A stretch of DNA of 64,000 bases from Arthrobacter sp. HY1533 (lineage in GTDB: Bacteria; Actinomycetota; Actinomycetes; Actinomycetales; Micrococcaceae): positions 1 to 64,000 of the forward strand of contig NZ_JANKZF010000013.1 of NCBI RefSeq assembly GCF_027568515.1. The letters are read 5' to 3'. Below are positions 1 to 11,549 of the stretch, one piece after another. Both the position numbers and the translations under genes were made by a program. Numbering within the stretch: the first letter of the stretch is position 1; every line of letters starts with the position of its first letter. The notes beneath the pieces are model-generated. The model searched no databases, was not told the origin of the DNA, and saw only the letters and a program-made list of their open reading frames with translations.

Positions 1-128
1 ACTTCAACACTTACAAGCAATGGCGCGCTCTGGCAACCCGCTACGACAAACTCGCCCCTACCTACCGAGACGGAGCCGTTCTCCGCGCCCTCACCATCTG
101 GCTCACCGCTCTAAGAGACACGCCCTAG
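1..128 (+). mobile_element. Right end of an IS5-family-like insertion sequence (transposase C-terminus)
   Basis: An open frame enters at the window edge, is read in phase from base 3, and stops at TAG 126-128. It encodes about 41 residues including KQWRALATRYDKLAPTYRD, which matches the C-terminus of IS5-family (IS427-like group) DDE transposases in pattern. The frame runs to the very edge of the element: a terminal-repeat-like sequence, GCTCTAAGAGACACGCCC, ends at about base 125, and the stop codon is completed by the flanking TA/CTAG that such elements use as target. The rest of the transposase lies outside the window, so whether the element is intact cannot be judged. Confidence 0.7.
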
Positions 129-728
129 GCCCTGCGGCCGCCGCTTCTGCGGGTACGGCGCCTCCCCCGCGGCGAGCATGTCCACGAGGCCGGCAACCGC
201 CACGGCCCCCGCCTCCGGATCCGCATCTGCCAGTGCGGTCGCGGCGCGGTACACCAGCACCTGGCGGTTGAGTGCCGTGAGCACCCCGAACATGGCCTGG
301 GCCGCGGGGTTCGCCACGATGGCTGCGGACAGCTCGGCCGGCATGTCTGCCGCGGCCCGGGCCGCGTGGGCCGCCTCCCAGCGGCCGTCGGCCTTGGCGG
401 CGTCGACGGCGGCCTGCCCGGCAGTCTCCAGCAGTCCAGCGGCGGACAGGCGCCCGATCCTGTCCACATTGTTCATGGACCACTGGCTGGTCCGGGTCCG
501 GGGCGTGTACCGGATGAAGTAGCTGCCGGCGTCGCGCCTGCCCACCACGCCGTCGATCCAGCCAAAACACAGCGCCTCATCGAGCGAGCCGGCATAGTCC
601 AGTGCCGTGACCGTGCCGCCCTTCTTGCCCAGGACAAGCCGCACGCCGGGGCTGGAGGCGTGGTGCTGCGCCAGCCAGGCCCGCCAGGGGGATGCGCCGG
701 GGAGCAACAGTTCGGGAAGCTCGATCAT
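111..728 (-). CDS. YdeI/OmdA-like family protein, copy A (C-terminus reaches into IS end)
   Basis: A 205-residue protein of the YdeI/OmpD-associated (bacteriocin-protection-like) family. The N-terminal block LPELLLPGASPWRAWLAQHH, the central EALCFGWIDGVVG and the terminal PYPQKRRP are shared with the next two genes. The family is small, cytosolic and of poorly defined biochemistry. It is the most divergent of the three tandem copies. Copies B and C end three or four residues after PQKRRP; here the frame continues as QGLGRVS and stops at 111-113 inside the terminal sequence of the IS5-like element, so insertion replaced the native stop. Start ATG 726-728 has only a weak ribosome site. Confidence 0.85.
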   Translation of the reverse strand: MIELPELLLPGASPWRAWLAQHHASSPGVRLVLGKKGGTVTALDYAGSLDEALCFGWIDGVVGRRDAGSYFIRYTPRTRTSQWSMNNVDRIGRLSAAGLLETAGQAAVDAAKADGRWEAAHAARAAADMPAELSAAIVANPAAQAMFGVLTALNRQVLVYRAATALADADPEAGAVAVAGLVDMLAAGEAPYPQKRRPQGLGRVS

Positions 729-806
729 GCACCAACGCTAGTTGCACCCGCCCGGCACCGCCAGAGCCGGGCCGCATGGGCCGGGCGGCGCCGGCCCCCG
801 GAAGGT

Positions 807-1406
807 TCAGCTGTCCGCGGCGGGCCGGCGCTTTTGCGGGTACGGGGTTTCGCCGGATTCCATCATGGCCACGAAGCGGGCGATGTTGGCCTTCCTGGCG
901 GCCTCGGTCTTGACGTTGGCAATCCGGTACAGGAACGCGTAGCGGTTGGTGGCGGTCAGCACCTCGAACATGGCCCGGGCGCGGGGGCTGGCGGCGATGG
1001 CTGCGGCAAAGTCGGCCGGCATCTCGATGCTGGCCTGCCCGGAATAGGCGGCCTCCCAGCGGCCGTCGGCCTTGGCGGCGTCCGCGGCGGCCACCCCGGC
1101 CGGGCGCATGCGGCCTTCTTCGGACAGCCGCTCGAAATGGCCCACGTTGATCTTGGACCACTTGCTGGCCTTGGTGCGCGGGGTGAAGCGGCGCACAAAG
1201 GAGTGGTCGTCGCGCTTGCCAACGACGCCGTCGATCCAGCCGTAGCACAGGGCTTCATCGAGTGCCGCGGCGTAGTCCAGTTCGGTGACGTTGCCGCCTT
1301 TCTTGTGCAGGAACAGCCGCACGCCGGGGCTGGAGTCGTGGTGCTCCGCCAGCCATTCGCGCCAGGCAGTGGCATCGGGCAGCAGCAGTTCAGGGAGTTC
1401 GGCCAT
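807..1406 (-). CDS. YdeI/OmdA-like family protein, copy B
   Basis: A 199-residue YdeI-family protein beginning MAELPELLLPDATAWREW and ending PYPQKRRPAADS. By eye it is about three-quarters identical to copy C and clearly less to copy A. It keeps the central YGWIDGVVGKRD motif and the SKWSKINVGHFERL block. The role is unknown; family members have been tied to resistance against peptides or bacteriocins, but nothing here proves that. It lies 78 bases downstream of copy A's start on the same strand, with a short spacer holding no recognisable strong promoter. Start ATG 1404-1406 matches the conserved N-terminus of copy C exactly. Confidence 0.88.
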   Translation of the reverse strand: MAELPELLLPDATAWREWLAEHHDSSPGVRLFLHKKGGNVTELDYAAALDEALCYGWIDGVVGKRDDHSFVRRFTPRTKASKWSKINVGHFERLSEEGRMRPAGVAAADAAKADGRWEAAYSGQASIEMPADFAAAIAASPRARAMFEVLTATNRYAFLYRIANVKTEAARKANIARFVAMMESGETPYPQKRRPAADS

Positions 1407-1473
1407 GGCTCAACGGTAGTGCCATCCCGCACACGGCGTCAGCCAGGGGCGGTTCTTCGGCGGACCGGAATCC

Positions 1474-2073
1474 TCAGCCTTGGGCGGCGGGCCGGCGCTT
1501 TTGCGGGTAGGGCGTCTCGCCCCGGGCCAGCATCTGCACAAGCCGTTCAACATTGGCGGCCCGGACGGCGGGCGTCTTGACGCTGATGGTGCGGTTGATC
1601 AGGGCAAATTTGTTGGTGGCTGTCAGCACCTCAAACATGGCCTGGGCCTGCGGATTGGCTGCAATGGCGCCCGCCAAATCGTCCGGGACCACGGCACTGG
1701 CCTGCCCCGCATAGGCGGCTTCCCAGCGCCCGTCCGCCTTGGCGGCGTCCGCGACGGCCACCCCGGCCGGGCGCATGCGGCCCTCCTCCGAGAGCCGCTC
1801 GAAGTGGCCCACGTTGATCTTGGACCACTTGCTGGTTTTGGTGCGCCGGGTGAATCTGCGCCGTTGGCTGGCATGGTCCCGCTTGCCGGCAACGCCGTCG
1901 ATCCAGCCAAAGCAGAGGGCCTCATCGAGTGCCGCAGCGTATGTCAGCTCCGTGACGTCGCCGCCCTTCTTGTGCAGGACCAGCCGCACGCCGGGGCTGG
2001 ATTCGTGGTGTTCCACCAGCCATTCGCGCCAGGCAGCGGCATCGGGCAGCAGCAGTTCAGGAAGTTCGGCCAT
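1474..2073 (-). CDS. YdeI/OmdA-like family protein, copy C
   Basis: A 199-residue YdeI-family protein, MAELPELLLPDAAAWREW to PYPQKRRPAAQG, and the promoter-proximal member of the three-gene array. The region shared with copy B includes SKWSKINVGHFERLSEEG and ADAAKADGRWEAAY. The tandem same-strand arrangement and spacers of 67-78 bases point to local duplication followed by divergence. The 48-base gap to the divergent VOC gene would hold both promoters. The function is not established; a small-molecule or peptide resistance role is only a family-level suggestion. Confidence 0.88.
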   Translation of the reverse strand: MAELPELLLPDAAAWREWLVEHHESSPGVRLVLHKKGGDVTELTYAAALDEALCFGWIDGVAGKRDHASQRRRFTRRTKTSKWSKINVGHFERLSEEGRMRPAGVAVADAAKADGRWEAAYAGQASAVVPDDLAGAIAANPQAQAMFEVLTATNKFALINRTISVKTPAVRAANVERLVQMLARGETPYPQKRRPAAQG

Positions 2074-2121
2074 GGCTCAACACTAATATTGCTTTGACAC
2101 CCGGAACCACCAGGAGACACC

Positions 2122-2688
2122 ATGCTGCGCGTCCGCCCCATCCACTTCACCTCCAGGATCGACGAGTTCAGCGCAGATCTTCAGGCCCAGGGGCTGCTCT
2201 GCGTGGAGAACCACGGCAATTGGCGGGTCTTCGACTCCGGCAGCGGCAAGGTGGGCGTGCACGCGGCGGAGGCGGGCAGCCCGGAGGACGGCACCACGAA
2301 CCTCGGCTTTGAGGTGCGCGACTGCGAAATCTTTGTCCGGCGCACCCTCGCTGACGGAACGGCAGCGAAACTTGTCGACTCCCGGCATGGCAGCACCGCC
2401 CGCGTCACTGCCCCCGACGGCTTCACGTTCCTGGCGGATCCCTCCACGGACCTGCGCTTGCCTGCGGAGGACACGCCGCTGGCCGTCACGGCCACGTGGC
2501 GCACCCCGGATCCGGCAGCCGCGAACAAGGTCCTGGCGGACATCGGCGCACGCCTGGTCGCGGAACGCCCCGGCGGCGGCGCCCTGTTCCGTGCCAAGAA
2601 CGGCGGCTTCGTGGCCACGGCGGCGGGCGCGGTGTCCGGCGTCGACCTTGAAATCACCCGCCTGTCGGGCAGTGCCGCGCCGCAGTGA
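2122..2688 (+). CDS. VOC/glyoxalase-like domain protein
   Basis: A 188-residue protein that looks like two glyoxalase-type half modules: residues 1-75 (MLRVRPIHFTSRIDEFSADL through LGFEVRDCEIFVRR) and about 100-185 (LAVTATWRTPDPAAANKVLADIG through GVDLEITRLSG). The vicinal-oxygen-chelate fold is inferred from the paired beta-alpha-beta pattern and from FHF-like entry motifs; no clear metal triad is visible, so catalysis is uncertain. CAGGAG lies 8 bases before the ATG. It is transcribed divergently from the YdeI-like array. Confidence 0.6.
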   Translation: MLRVRPIHFTSRIDEFSADLQAQGLLCVENHGNWRVFDSGSGKVGVHAAEAGSPEDGTTNLGFEVRDCEIFVRRTLADGTAAKLVDSRHGSTARVTAPDGFTFLADPSTDLRLPAEDTPLAVTATWRTPDPAAANKVLADIGARLVAERPGGGALFRAKNGGFVATAAGAVSGVDLEITRLSGSAAPQ

Positions 2689-2755
2689 CGGATTTTCACC
2701 GCACATTCACGCGGCCGAGGCGGCGCGCACGGCGGGGATGGGGTAGAACTTAGGT

Positions 2756-3295
2756 ATGAGCGTGCGCACACCCGATCCCTATCCCGGCTGGCTGTCCAAC
2801 GAGGACCTGTACGAGGCCCGAAACCGGCTTCCCATGGTTTACGTGGAGGCCGTTCCGGTGCGACTGGATCCGCTGGGCTACGTCAACGAGGTGGGGCTGC
2901 TGCTGCAGGCGGACGAGGAAGGCTCCATGGTCCGCACCCTGGTTTCCGGGCGCGTGCTGTACCGCGAGACCATCCGCGCAGCCCTGATCCGGCACATTGA
3001 AAAGGACCTGGGCCCGCTCGCGTTCCCGCAGTTGCCCGTTAGCCCCGTGCCGTTCACTGTGGCCGAATACCTGCCCTCCCCGTCGCAGACCGGATTCACG
3101 GACGAGCGCCAGCATGCGGTCGCCATGGTTTACGTCATCCCCGTGACGGGCGAATGCGAACCTCGCCAGGATGCCCTGGAGCTGACCTGGATGAGCCCCG
3201 AGGAGGTCCTGAGCCCCGGCGTGCAGGCCGAGTTCGTGGGCGGCCGCGGCGCCCTGGTCCGCCAGGCCATCTCCTACGCAGGTCTGGGCCGCTAG
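2756..3295 (+). CDS. NUDIX-like protein of the DUF4916 family
   Basis: A 179-residue protein, with sequence such as PDPYPGWLSNEDLYEARNRLPMVYVEAVPVRLD and AVAMVYVIPVTGECEPRQDALELTWMSPEEV. This matches the actinobacterial DUF4916 group, which is related to NUDIX hydrolases: a C-terminal WMSPEEVLSP segment follows a beta-rich core. The classical Nudix box (GX5EX7REUXEEXGU) is not visible in standard form, so pyrophosphohydrolase activity is not assured. It stands alone, 67 bases after the VOC gene. The ATG at 2756 has only a short AGG upstream; TAGAACT lies seven bases before the ATG and could be a -10 for a leaderless message. Confidence 0.75.
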   Translation: MSVRTPDPYPGWLSNEDLYEARNRLPMVYVEAVPVRLDPLGYVNEVGLLLQADEEGSMVRTLVSGRVLYRETIRAALIRHIEKDLGPLAFPQLPVSPVPFTVAEYLPSPSQTGFTDERQHAVAMVYVIPVTGECEPRQDALELTWMSPEEVLSPGVQAEFVGGRGALVRQAISYAGLGR

Positions 3296-3311
3296 TTAGC
3301 CTCCCCCACCA

Positions 3312-3393
3312 CCGACGCTCCCTCACTTCTAGGCGTGTTTCGGCCGACGCTCCCTCACCTCTAGGCGCGTTTCGGCCGACGCTCCCTCACCTA
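3312..3393. repeat. Tandem 32-base repeat, about 2.5 copies
   Basis: The units run 3312-3343, 3344-3375 and a partial third at 3376-3393. Each begins CCGACGCTCCCTCAC and the full units end GTTTCGG. Full units differ at two positions. The block lies between the DUF4916 stop and the SRPBCC gene, with no spacers between units. It may be a bacterial interspersed palindromic/tandem element; no coding role is seen. Confidence 0.85.
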
Positions 3394-3519
3394 TGAAGCA
3401 CGACGGCGGAAGTTCCGTTGCGCGCGGACGGTGCGTTGCCGGCGTCGGCCATGGACAACCGAATGGGCGCCCGCGCGGCACCCTAGCCCGTTGGGCGGTT
3501 CCGGCGTAGATTACCAACC

Positions 3520-4236
3520 ATGGAGACCACCCAGCTCTCAGTCCTTGTCAATGCCGACGCCGAGCAGGTCTGGCGCATGCTCCGCGAGCCCGCCCGCATT
3601 GCCCAGTGGCACGGCTGGGAAATGGAGGGGCTGGATGCGGAGATCAAGCAGATCTACGAGTCCAACGTCACCGAAGGCGGCGACCACCTGCGCCTTGAGC
3701 TGGAAATGGGTGACGTCTTCGTCCTGGAGCCCCACCCGGACGGCACGCTGCTGACCATGACGCGCGGCGTGGCCACGGGCGAGTGGGCCAAGTACGACGC
3801 CGACATCACCGCCGGGTGGTCGATGTTCATGCAGCAGCTGAAGTTCGCGCTGGAACACCACCCCAAGACGCCGCGGCGCACCATTTACGTGGACGGCCTG
3901 AGTGCCGCGCACGCCAAGCTGTGGGATGCGCTGGGCATCGACACCGGCTGGCTGCCCGATCCCGGCGAACCGTATGAGCTGACCCTGAACACGGGGGCAA
4001 CGCTTTCCGGCAAGGTCTTTTACCGCAGTGAGAGCCAATTGGGACTGACAGTTGAGGACTACGCCGAGCACGGCGACGGCTTGCTCATCCTGGCCCGGCA
4101 GGACAGGGTGGAGGGCATCCGTGAACACCCCGGGGCCATGGTCATCGCCTCGACATACGGCCTTGGTGCGGCCGCGTTCGAGGCCATCGGCGCCCAGTGG
4201 GACGGCTTCATGGAGGAGCACTTCCCCGACGAATGA
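3520..4236 (+). CDS. SRPBCC (START-like) domain protein
   Basis: A 238-residue protein. The N-terminus METTQLSVLVNADAEQVWRM with PARIAQWHGWEMEG is the typical entry to an SRPBCC/AHSA1-like helix-grip fold, and GWSMFMQQLKFALEHHP is the long C-terminal helix of that fold. The second half (about residues 150-238) is a further alpha/beta region ending in FEAIGAQWDGFMEEHF, which may be a second degenerate module. Such proteins bind hydrophobic ligands or act as stress-related modulators; the ligand is unknown. It is monocistronic and convergent with the MarR-family gene. Confidence 0.75.
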   Translation: METTQLSVLVNADAEQVWRMLREPARIAQWHGWEMEGLDAEIKQIYESNVTEGGDHLRLELEMGDVFVLEPHPDGTLLTMTRGVATGEWAKYDADITAGWSMFMQQLKFALEHHPKTPRRTIYVDGLSAAHAKLWDALGIDTGWLPDPGEPYELTLNTGATLSGKVFYRSESQLGLTVEDYAEHGDGLLILARQDRVEGIREHPGAMVIASTYGLGAAAFEAIGAQWDGFMEEHFPDE

Positions 4237-4251
4237 CACCCCGCCCCTGCT

Positions 4252-4740
4252 TCAGCCCTGGGCAGCCCCCTGCGGCGGGGCATCCCCGAGCCGCGGCCAA
4301 GGCGCATCCTCGATGGTTTCCACATCCTGGTTGAACTCCCGCAACAGCAGCATGAGCTGCTGCCGCTTTTTCTCGGGCCACGTGCCCACGACGTCCCGGA
4401 GCCCGGCTTCGTTGCTTGACCTTGTCTGAACCAGGGCAGCCAAGCCCTCCTTGGTGGGAGCTACACGGCGGGCCACCTCGCCTGCGGCGCCCAGAACGTA
4501 TTCCACGTACCCCAAGCGCAACAGCGCACCCAGCTGGCGATGCACGGTGGAGGTGTCAAGGCGCAAGGCATGCGAGAGCTCCTTGAGCGTCATTGGATCC
4601 ACCAGCTCAAGCCGGCTCAGCAGCAAATAGGCCGAGCGTTCAATCATGGGCACGTCCCGGGGTTGGGGACGCAGCTGATAGCGCGACAGCAACATGAGCT
4701 CGCATTGCAACTGCCTTACCGAATCGTCGGCGTCCGTCAT
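4252..4740 (-). CDS. MarR-family transcriptional regulator
   Basis: A 162-residue winged-helix regulator. The DNA-binding region is about residues 45-105 (LKELSHALRLDTSTVHRQLGALLRLGYVE, then the wing with VAPTKEGLAAL). A C-terminal helix (EKKRQQLMLLLREFNQDVETIE) would form the dimer interface. It is divergent from an MFS exporter, with three palindromes in the shared 137-base gap, so autorepression and control of the exporter by a ligand are likely. MarR/MFS divergence is a common drug- or phenolic-responsive arrangement. Confidence 0.9.
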   Translation of the reverse strand: MTDADDSVRQLQCELMLLSRYQLRPQPRDVPMIERSAYLLLSRLELVDPMTLKELSHALRLDTSTVHRQLGALLRLGYVEYVLGAAGEVARRVAPTKEGLAALVQTRSSNEAGLRDVVGTWPEKKRQQLMLLLREFNQDVETIEDAPWPRLGDAPPQGAAQG

Positions 4741-4786
4741 GTGTCTCCCTGGGTGTGGGCGGGCCTCGGTTCAAGCTTAGCAAGCC

Positions 4787-4837
4787 ATTGCGTCATGCAA
4801 TTTGTTTGCATTGTGCAAAGTGATTGTATGATGCAAT
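4787..4837. promoter_or_regulatory. Three phased palindromic operators of the MarR/MFS pair
   Basis: Three short dyads share an ATTGC/GCAAT or TTGCA/TGCAA core: 4787-4801 (ATTGC-5-GCAAT), 4806-4818 (TTGCA-3-TGCAA) and 4823-4837 (ATTG-7-CAAT). Their centres fall at about 4794, 4812 and 4830, that is 18 bases apart. A -10-like TATGAT (4827-4832) lies inside the third dyad, so a bound repressor would cover the MFS promoter. Confidence 0.75.
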
Positions 4838-4877
4838 AGCGCCGTTTGCGTGCCGCAGTCCCTTGTTCAGGAGCCCA

Positions 4878-8479
<3,602 letters not shown>

Positions 8480-8483
<4 letters not shown>

Positions 8484-9637
8484 GGATCGGTCCCCTGCCA
8501 TGTGGCGACGGCCGGGACGACGGCGGCAACCAGCCAGCCGCCGTCGTCCCCGGGACCGGCCGAGAAACTGCCCCCGACCTGCCGGATTCGCTCCCGCAAC
8601 CCCTGCAGGCCATAGCCCGAGGGAGCCCACGGGGCCCGGCCACCTTCACCAGCGCCTGGTCCGTTGCGGACCTCGACACGCACGCCGGGACCATCGGGGG
8701 TGACGGTCACACTGGCCGGGACGGGGCCGGCGTGCTTGAGGACATTGGTCAACGATTCCTGCACAACACGGAAGACCGCCAAGCCTGCGGCCGGAGACAA
8801 CTGCGGCAATTGCTCGCCGATGCTGCCTGACACCTCCAGTCCGCCGAGCCGGCCGGCGTCCAGCAGCGACTGCAGTTCGGCCAGGCCGGGCCCGGGCCCA
8901 TCCTGCGCGTCATCATTGTGCAAGGTGTCCAGCAAGGCGCGGATTTCGGCGAGGGAGCCGCGGGCCGTGGCATGGATGACCCGCAACGGTTCCTGGGCCA
9001 GTTCCGGTGCCCGGTCCAGGGCAGCTTGGGCGGCGTCGGCCTGCACGGCAATGACGCTCATGCTGTGGCCCAGCACATCGTGGAGCTCCCGGGCAATGCG
9101 CAGGCGCTCCTCTGCCACGGCCAACCTTGCAGCATCGCGCTCGTGCAGTTGCTGGTGGGTGAGCCGGCTGCGCCAGATCCTTGCGGCGCGGCCCAGCAAC
9201 CAGATGCCGCCAAAAAGCAGCACAATGAACAAGAAGTCGGAACCGCCGCCTAGCCATTCCCCTGCCAGCAACGCCGCCAGGAGCAGGCCCCCACAGGCCG
9301 CGGCCATGGCCTCTGTGCTGCACGCAGACACCGAGTACATGGCTATGGCGAGTACCACCAGCGACCACAGGGACCCTGGCATCTGGGCCAGCCACGACTG
9401 GAACAGGTTGGCCGCGGCACAGGCCACGGCTGGCACCAGTGGCACCCTGCGCCGCCAGGCAATGGATCCGGCCATGACAACAGCAGCCGGAATGGTCACC
9501 GCGGCAGGACCTTCATCGGGTTGTCCCGAAATCACGGACGCCAGGGCCACGGCCAGCAGGAACCCGCACAGCAGCAGGTCCGGAGCCGGAAAACCTCCCG
9601 GGCGGGCACTGCGCCAAGCGGCGATCAAGCGGGCCAT
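8480..9637 (-). CDS. Sensor histidine kinase (HisKA_3/NarX type)
   Basis: 385 residues. The N-terminal half has about five or six membrane segments (LLLCGFLLAVALASVI, LWSLVVLAIAMYSVSA, FLFIVLLFGGIWLLG), then a linker helix, the HisKA_3 box RIARELHDVLGHSMSVIAVQ with the phospho-acceptor His, and a HATPase domain with the late G-box SGYGLQGLRERIRQVGG. The usual mid-domain N box is weakly visible (VVQESLTNVLKHA). It forms a two-component pair with the response regulator. The start at ATG 9637 is chosen because the upstream in-frame sequence is uncharacteristic of the family. Confidence 0.92.
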
Positions 9638-9788
9638 GCCCCCAGTGTAGGGCTGCGGTGCTGACGCCGTCGTCCCCCATTTGGCGGATGCGCACGGCCA
9701 AAGTTCACCCGGAGTGCTGACGCACGCGAAGGGCGGCGGCACCATGCTGGAGCCGTCAGTTCAAGTGCATTTCAGAAAGGTGAATCCA

Positions 9789-10478
9789 ATGACCATCCCA
9801 TGGCTGGACCGCAACATTGCCGCCGTCAGCATCCTGTTTGGCACCGCCACGCTCGTGGCCGGAAACTTCGTGGCACTGGCAAACCAGCCGGAGGGCGACG
9901 GCTTCGGCGCCCTCCTGTCCATGGTTTCCGGCAACCCCGGCATGTGGCTGCTGGCCGCGGCACTGGCGATCGCCGGGCCAATCCTGTGGATCCCCGGGAT
10001 CCTGGCCGCTGCAGCAGCCGCCCCCGCCCGCGGACACACACTGACAGTGACAGGATCACTGCTGCTGGCCACCGGCCTTGCCGTCGGAGTGGGGCACTTT
10101 GCCCTGTTCTTTGGCGTGCTGGGATCCGGGGCAGACGCCGGGCTTTCCGCGGATGCTGTGGAAAAATTCGTCGCGGCCGAGGACGGCTACATTCTGGGCA
10201 GCATCCTGCTCTGGGTGTTCCTGGCAGGCCTGGTGCTCGGGACGCTGCTGCTGTCACTGGGACTGCGCATGGCCCGCGCCGTGCCGGTGTGGGTTCCCGT
10301 CGCTGCCGTGGTTTTTGCCGTCAGCAATTTCCTTGGCGGGCCGGTGGCAACCATAGTTGGGGCAGTGGCCCTGTTTGCAACGTTCGTGCCGATGGCCATG
10401 GCTGTTCGCGCCCACCTGACCATTGGAGCCGTGGCCGCACCGGTGGATCCGGCGGCCAACAGGGCCCCGCGGACGTGA
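9789..10478 (+). CDS. Multi-pass membrane protein of unknown function
   Basis: 229 residues with about six predicted membrane segments: near residues 10-30 (AAVSILFGTATLVAGNFVAL), 50-75, 80-105 (LTVTGSLLLATGLAVGVGHF), 135-160 (ILGSILLWVFLAGLVLGTLL), 170-190 and 190-210. No enzyme motif is visible. It is divergent from the two-component system, with about 150 bases between starts, so it is a reasonable candidate target or accessory sensor, but that is inference. GAAAGGTGA lies just before the ATG at 9789; an upstream in-frame ATG at 9681 lacks support. Confidence 0.7.
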   Translation: MTIPWLDRNIAAVSILFGTATLVAGNFVALANQPEGDGFGALLSMVSGNPGMWLLAAALAIAGPILWIPGILAAAAAAPARGHTLTVTGSLLLATGLAVGVGHFALFFGVLGSGADAGLSADAVEKFVAAEDGYILGSILLWVFLAGLVLGTLLLSLGLRMARAVPVWVPVAAVVFAVSNFLGGPVATIVGAVALFATFVPMAMAVRAHLTIGAVAAPVDPAANRAPRT

Positions 10479-10506
10479 CCGGGCGTTGAGGAAAGCGGAC
10501 CCCGTG

Positions 10507-10581
10507 CGCCGAGTCTGACGGAACGCTGCGAGGGAGACGTTGCGCATCGTCTCCAGCAGCACCTCTCCGTCAGACTCGGCG
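10507..10581. terminator. Long nested hairpin between convergent genes
   Basis: The 16-base arms 10507-10522 (CGCCGAGTCTGACGGA) and 10566-10581 are perfectly complementary. An inner stem, GAGACG (10534-10539) with CGTCTC (10548-10553), is nested inside. It sits between the convergent membrane-protein and yhhQ genes and ends six bases from the yhhQ stop. It has no T-run, so it may be a bidirectional transcript-end structure or a palindromic repeat element rather than a classical terminator. Confidence 0.6.
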
Positions 10582-10586
10582 AAATG

Positions 10587-11360
10587 CTACGCCGCCGGAG
10601 CAGCTGCCACGTAGGACGGTTCGTGGCGCTTGAACCATCCGATCGCCGCCGAGGTGACGGGGATCAGCGCATACTGCACGCCCACCTTGTACAGGAAGCC
10701 CACCAGTACGTAGTTGGCGAACATGCCAAAGCCCACGATGCCGATCACGGGCGCGGCCACGGCGCAGAAGATCAGGGTGTCCAGGAATTCGCCGGCGCCG
10801 CTGGAGCCCATGAGGCGGACCCAGAGCTTGCGTTCCCCGTGGCGTGCCTTGAGCCGGACCATGATCAAGGAGTTGACGGTCTGGCCGGCCAGGAACGCGA
10901 GCAGGCTGGCCAGGACGATCTGCGGCACGGGGCCCAGGGCATCCTGCAGGGCCTGCTGCTTGGCCATGCCGTAGTCGTCCGTGAAGCCGGGCAGCACGAT
11001 GATGACCCAGTAGCAAAGGGACGCGAAGATGGACAGGGCAAACGTGGTCAGGATGGCCTTGCGGTTGACCTTGAAGCCGTAGATTTCGCTGATCACATCG
11101 CCCAGGATGTAGGCGAAGGGGAACAGGAAGAAGCCGCCGTCGGTGATGATGGGGCCAAACTGCACACCCTTGGAGGCGCCGATGTTGGACAGGATCACAA
11201 TCACGGCCATGCACGCCAGCAGGATCCCAAAGTACGGGCTTCCGACGGCGGCGAAGGTGGGGGCGGCGGAGCCTGGGGATTTAACGGGGGTTGCCGAAGC
11301 ATTGCCTTGCAGCGGGGACATGTTGAGTCTCGGATTTCTGTAGCTAAGTGGTTCGCTCAT
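10587..11360 (-). CDS. yhhQ: Queuosine-precursor transporter, YhhQ (VUT) family
   Basis: 257 residues, about six membrane segments. Family hallmarks are the run ILSNIGASKGVQFGPIITDG, then FLFPFAYILGDVISEIYGFK, then LLAFLAGQTVNSLIMVRLK, and SGAGEFLDTLIFC. E. coli YhhQ imports preQ0/preQ1, and related proteins take up queuosine salvage compounds. The extra 30-40 N-terminal residues before the first membrane helix are low-complexity. The start ATG at 11360 is chosen over an upstream frame. With tgt about 2.8 kb away and no preQ1 biosynthesis genes in view, it suggests salvage of a preformed base. Confidence 0.88.
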   Translation of the reverse strand: MSEPLSYRNPRLNMSPLQGNASATPVKSPGSAAPTFAAVGSPYFGILLACMAVIVILSNIGASKGVQFGPIITDGGFFLFPFAYILGDVISEIYGFKVNRKAILTTFALSIFASLCYWVIIVLPGFTDDYGMAKQQALQDALGPVPQIVLASLLAFLAGQTVNSLIMVRLKARHGERKLWVRLMGSSGAGEFLDTLIFCAVAAPVIGIVGFGMFANYVLVGFLYKVGVQYALIPVTSAAIGWFKRHEPSYVAAAPAA

Positions 11361-11549
11361 GCCGCGCCCCTCGGGGCCGGCCGGCTGTATTATCACTGGG
11401 CCCGTCTGCACCCGGGCCACCCTCCATTCTGCCATGGCCGGCACGGGGCGCCCCAATTTTCTTCGCCGGCAACGGGCATGCCGGCGGCGAAGGCGCTACC
11501 CTGAAATGAACGACGAACGCCAACGCAAGTGAAGCCAAGGAGTCGCTCA

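Noticed and set aside
3312-3393. Possible CRISPR array
   Set aside because: Units abut directly without spacers and there are only two and a half of them; no cas genes are present.
11361-11549. A preQ1 riboswitch upstream of yhhQ
   Set aside because: I looked for the short hairpin with A-rich tail and saw none; the sequence is too GC-rich to support the call.
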